A DNA stretch of 7,968 nucleotides. Source: Dehalococcoidia bacterium (lineage in GTDB: Bacteria; Chloroflexota; Dehalococcoidia; GIF9; UBA5629). The notes under the pieces are model-generated. The model had not been told where the DNA came from and made no database searches. It worked only from the letters and a program-made list of their open reading frames with translations. The first letter of the stretch is position 1; the number at the start of each line of letters is the position of its first letter. Of the stretch, positions 5,845-7,968 are shown one piece after another. The stretch lies in NCBI GenBank assembly GCA_007280145.1, contig QYPU01000080.1:1-7968 (forward strand), in the 5' to 3' direction. The position numbers and the translations under genes were made by a program.

Positions 5845-7968
5845 CTATCCCATCTCGCCCCAGTTTTTGCCCAGCTTGATGTCTATCTTTAGTGGCACGC
5901 TGAGCTTTAAGGCATTGGGCATTATTTTAGAAACGAGTTCTTTCATCAAGTCCAACTCTTCAGGGGGTATTTCAAAGACAAGCTCGTCATGGACCTGGAG
6001 AATCATCCTGCTTCTCATCTCCCGTTTTTCCATCTCGTGGTGAAGTTCGACCATGGCGATTTTGATGATATCGGCAGAAGTGCCCTGCACCGGCATGTTT
6101 ATTGCCATTCTCTCAGCGGCCTCTCTAATCTGGCGATTTGGTGAGTTGATTTCCGGGATATAGCGCCGTCTGCCCAGCACCGTTTGCACATAACCTGATT
6201 CTCTGGCTTGGCTCTTGGTGGCTTCAATATAGTCTTGAACCCCGGGGTATTTCTCAAAATATGAGGCGATGAACCGGGCAGCTTCCTCCCGGCTGAAATC
6301 GGTGGCTTGCTCCAGGCCGTAGTCGCTCATACCATAGATGACACCGAAATTGACCGTTTTAGCCACGCGGCGCATGTCTGGGGTTACTTCGTCCGGGGGA
6401 ACATTGAAGACCCGGGAGGCAGTGAAGGTATGGACATCTTCATCTCTGAGGAAGGTGTCAACGAGCTCCGGGTCCCGTGAAATGTGGGCTAGCGCTCTCA
6501 GGTCGATTTGAGAGTAATCGGCGGAGAGGAGATACCACCCTGGCTCGGCGATAATGGCCTGCCGTATTTTCCCGCCCAGCTCACTCCTTATCGGGATGTT
6601 TTGCAGGTTCGGCTCGCTGGAGGAAAGCCGGCCGGTAGTCGTGCCTGTCTGGTTGAAGCTGGTATGAACTCTGCCTGTTTTGGGGTTGATTAAGGCAGGA
6701 AAGGCATCGGTGTAGGTTGACTTCAACTTGGCAAGCTGGCGGTATTGTAAGACAAGTTCAACTATCGGGTGAGTTCCCTTTAGCTCCTCGAGGGCTGCGG
6801 CGTCGGTGGTATAGCCGCTTTTCGTTTTGCGTGCCGTGGGGAGTTTTAGCTCCTCATAGAGGATTCTGGACAGCTGCTGCGACGAGTTTATATTGAACCT
6901 GTAGCCGAGGCTGTTGTAGACCTCAGCTTCCAGCCTCAACATCTCCTTTCCCAGGCTGTGGGACATATCTCGCAGGAGCTCGGTATCCAGGGCAACGCCG
7001 TTTCTTTCCATGGCTACCAGCACCGGAATCAGGGGCATCTCTACTTCACTGAAAAGCTGCCATAGCCCTTGCTGGTGCAGCTCGGGTTCCAGCCTGTTTT
7101 TTAGTCTTAGCGTAATATCGGCATCGGCACAGGCATAGTCGGCGGCCTGCTCTGTTTCAACCATTGCCATGGAGACTTGTTTGGCTCCTTTCCCGATTAA
7201 ATCAGTAATAGGTGTCATCTCGATACCAAGCTTATTGAAAGCCAGCACTTTAAGCCCTAAGGACTTTTCGCCCAGGAGATAGGCAGCAATCATGGTATCA
7301 AAGGCCAGATTCCGGAGCTTTATTCCGTATTCGGCCAGCACCGTCATGTCGAATTTGCCGTTTTGGGCTATTTTGGCGATTTTCCCATCTTCGAGCAGGG
7401 GCTTAAGCCTGGCAGTAACCTGGGGCAAGGCTAGCTGGGCTATTGGACTTAAAGTCCGGTGTCCTACAGGTATGTAAAAAGCCTCACCCGGGGCTGATGA
7501 CAGAGAGATGCCGACAAGCTCTGCTGCCATAGCCTCTTTGCTTGAGGTTTCCAGGTCAATGACAAATTCCTTGGCTGCTGCCAGTTGAGCGATGAGCTTG
7601 TCTAGAGCTTGTTCACTATTGACTATCTGGTAGTTCCTTTTGGCTGTGACCTGGCCGGGGACTATGGTTGATGTTCTCTGTTCCATTTCCTCCGGCAGCC
7701 GGGATAGCAATTTAGCGAACTCCAGCTCGTGAAAAAGCTCCACTACTTGGCTGCGGTCGTAGGCGCTGACCTGGCAGGCGTCCAGATTTAAGGTTATGGG
7801 CACCTCCGTAACTATGGTTACCAGCTCCTTATTTTGGAAGGCTTGAGCTTTGTGGTCACGGAGGGAGGCCTGCAGCTTGTCAGGGGTTACTTCTTCGATG
7901 TGGGCATAGATTCCCTCGAGGCTACCGAATTGCTGGAGCAACCTGGCGGCTGTCTTGTTGCCGATGCC
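5845..7968 (-). CDS. polA: DNA polymerase I, 5'-partial (end of 5' nuclease, 3'-5' exonuclease, polymerase)
   Basis: The open frame runs to the window edge; a TTG at 7941 is an internal Leu codon, not a start. The 707 visible residues begin with GIGNKTAARLL, the helix-hairpin-helix of the 5' nuclease, so about 200 N-terminal residues are missing compared with the E. coli enzyme. Proofreading motifs look intact: VIDLET (Exo I, near 7555), QNGKFD (Exo II, near 7360) and YACADAD (Exo III, near 7125). Polymerase motifs are DYSQIDLR (A, near 6505), RRVAKTVNFGVIYG (B, near 6350, with the dideoxy-sensitive Phe) and VHDE (C, near 5990). The C-terminus NWGEMG is normal. The enzyme fills gaps in excision repair and replaces Okazaki primers. 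Oddity: motif A has Asp where E. coli has Glu710, the ribonucleotide steric gate. The gene is richer in G+C than the insert (37/60 at 6601-6660). Confidence 0.97.
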   Translation of the reverse strand, partial: GIGNKTAARLLQQFGSLEGIYAHIEEVTPDKLQASLRDHKAQAFQNKELVTIVTEVPITLNLDACQVSAYDRSQVVELFHELEFAKLLSRLPEEMEQRTSTIVPGQVTAKRNYQIVNSEQALDKLIAQLAAAKEFVIDLETSSKEAMAAELVGISLSSAPGEAFYIPVGHRTLSPIAQLALPQVTARLKPLLEDGKIAKIAQNGKFDMTVLAEYGIKLRNLAFDTMIAAYLLGEKSLGLKVLAFNKLGIEMTPITDLIGKGAKQVSMAMVETEQAADYACADADITLRLKNRLEPELHQQGLWQLFSEVEMPLIPVLVAMERNGVALDTELLRDMSHSLGKEMLRLEAEVYNSLGYRFNINSSQQLSRILYEELKLPTARKTKSGYTTDAAALEELKGTHPIVELVLQYRQLAKLKSTYTDAFPALINPKTGRVHTSFNQTGTTTGRLSSSEPNLQNIPIRSELGGKIRQAIIAEPGWYLLSADYSQIDLRALAHISRDPELVDTFLRDEDVHTFTASRVFNVPPDEVTPDMRRVAKTVNFGVIYGMSDYGLEQATDFSREEAARFIASYFEKYPGVQDYIEATKSQARESGYVQTVLGRRRYIPEINSPNRQIREAAERMAINMPVQGTSADIIKIAMVELHHEMEKREMRSRMILQVHDELVFEIPPEELDLMKELVSKIMPNALKLSVPLKIDIKLGKNWGEMG

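Overview
This is a bacterial chromosomal window in which every supportable gene lies on the minus strand, so gene order reads from high to low coordinates. It opens with most of DNA polymerase I (polA, 5845-7968, 5' end outside the window) and closes with the first 46 codons of the formamidopyrimidine-DNA glycosylase gene (mutM/fpg, 1-138, 3' end outside). polA and mutM are close neighbours in many Firmicutes and, as far as I recall, in Chloroflexota. The two halves therefore look like an old housekeeping repair locus that has been opened by about 5.7 kb of accessory DNA. The host could be a Chloroflexota or clostridial-type bacterium, but I cannot fix the phylum from this sequence.

The accessory insert has two modules. 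First, 29 nt after polA, comes a HEPN plus minimal nucleotidyltransferase (MNT) pair (5429-5815 and 5127-5456, overlapping by 28 nt), which resembles a toxin-antitoxin module. After an 80-nt spacer comes a compact four-gene operon: a 668-aa GHKL-type ATPase with a Gly7 linker and a probable Ig-like domain (3040-5046), an unrecognised 226-aa protein (2360-3040), a cytosine-5 DNA methyltransferase (994-2373), and a 225-aa HhH-GPD/[4Fe-4S] glycosylase that looks like a T:G-mismatch thymine-DNA glycosylase of the Mig.MthI type (327-1004). The genes overlap by 1, 14 and 11 nt, which implies co-transcription and translational coupling.

How the genes may work together (inference): the methyltransferase marks host DNA with 5-methylcytosine. 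The glycosylase repairs T:G mismatches that arise when 5-methylcytosine deaminates. The GHKL ATPase and the 226-aa protein would form an ATP-driven arm acting on unmodified DNA. No recognisable nuclease is present, so the effector activity, if any, is the open question and the most interesting aspect of the window.

The 188-bp gap between the glycosylase gene and mutM holds a weak intrinsic terminator and then a strong-looking sigma-70-type promoter (TTGACG, 17 bp, TACAAT) that probably drives mutM. Both sit inside an approximately 120-bp imperfect inverted-repeat element. Base composition is uneven: 17/60 G+C at 541-600 (glycosylase), 21/60 at 3421-3480 (ATPase) and 37/60 at 6601-6660 (polA). 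This agrees with acquisition of the operon by transfer. No tRNA, rRNA, CRISPR array or transposase gene was seen.
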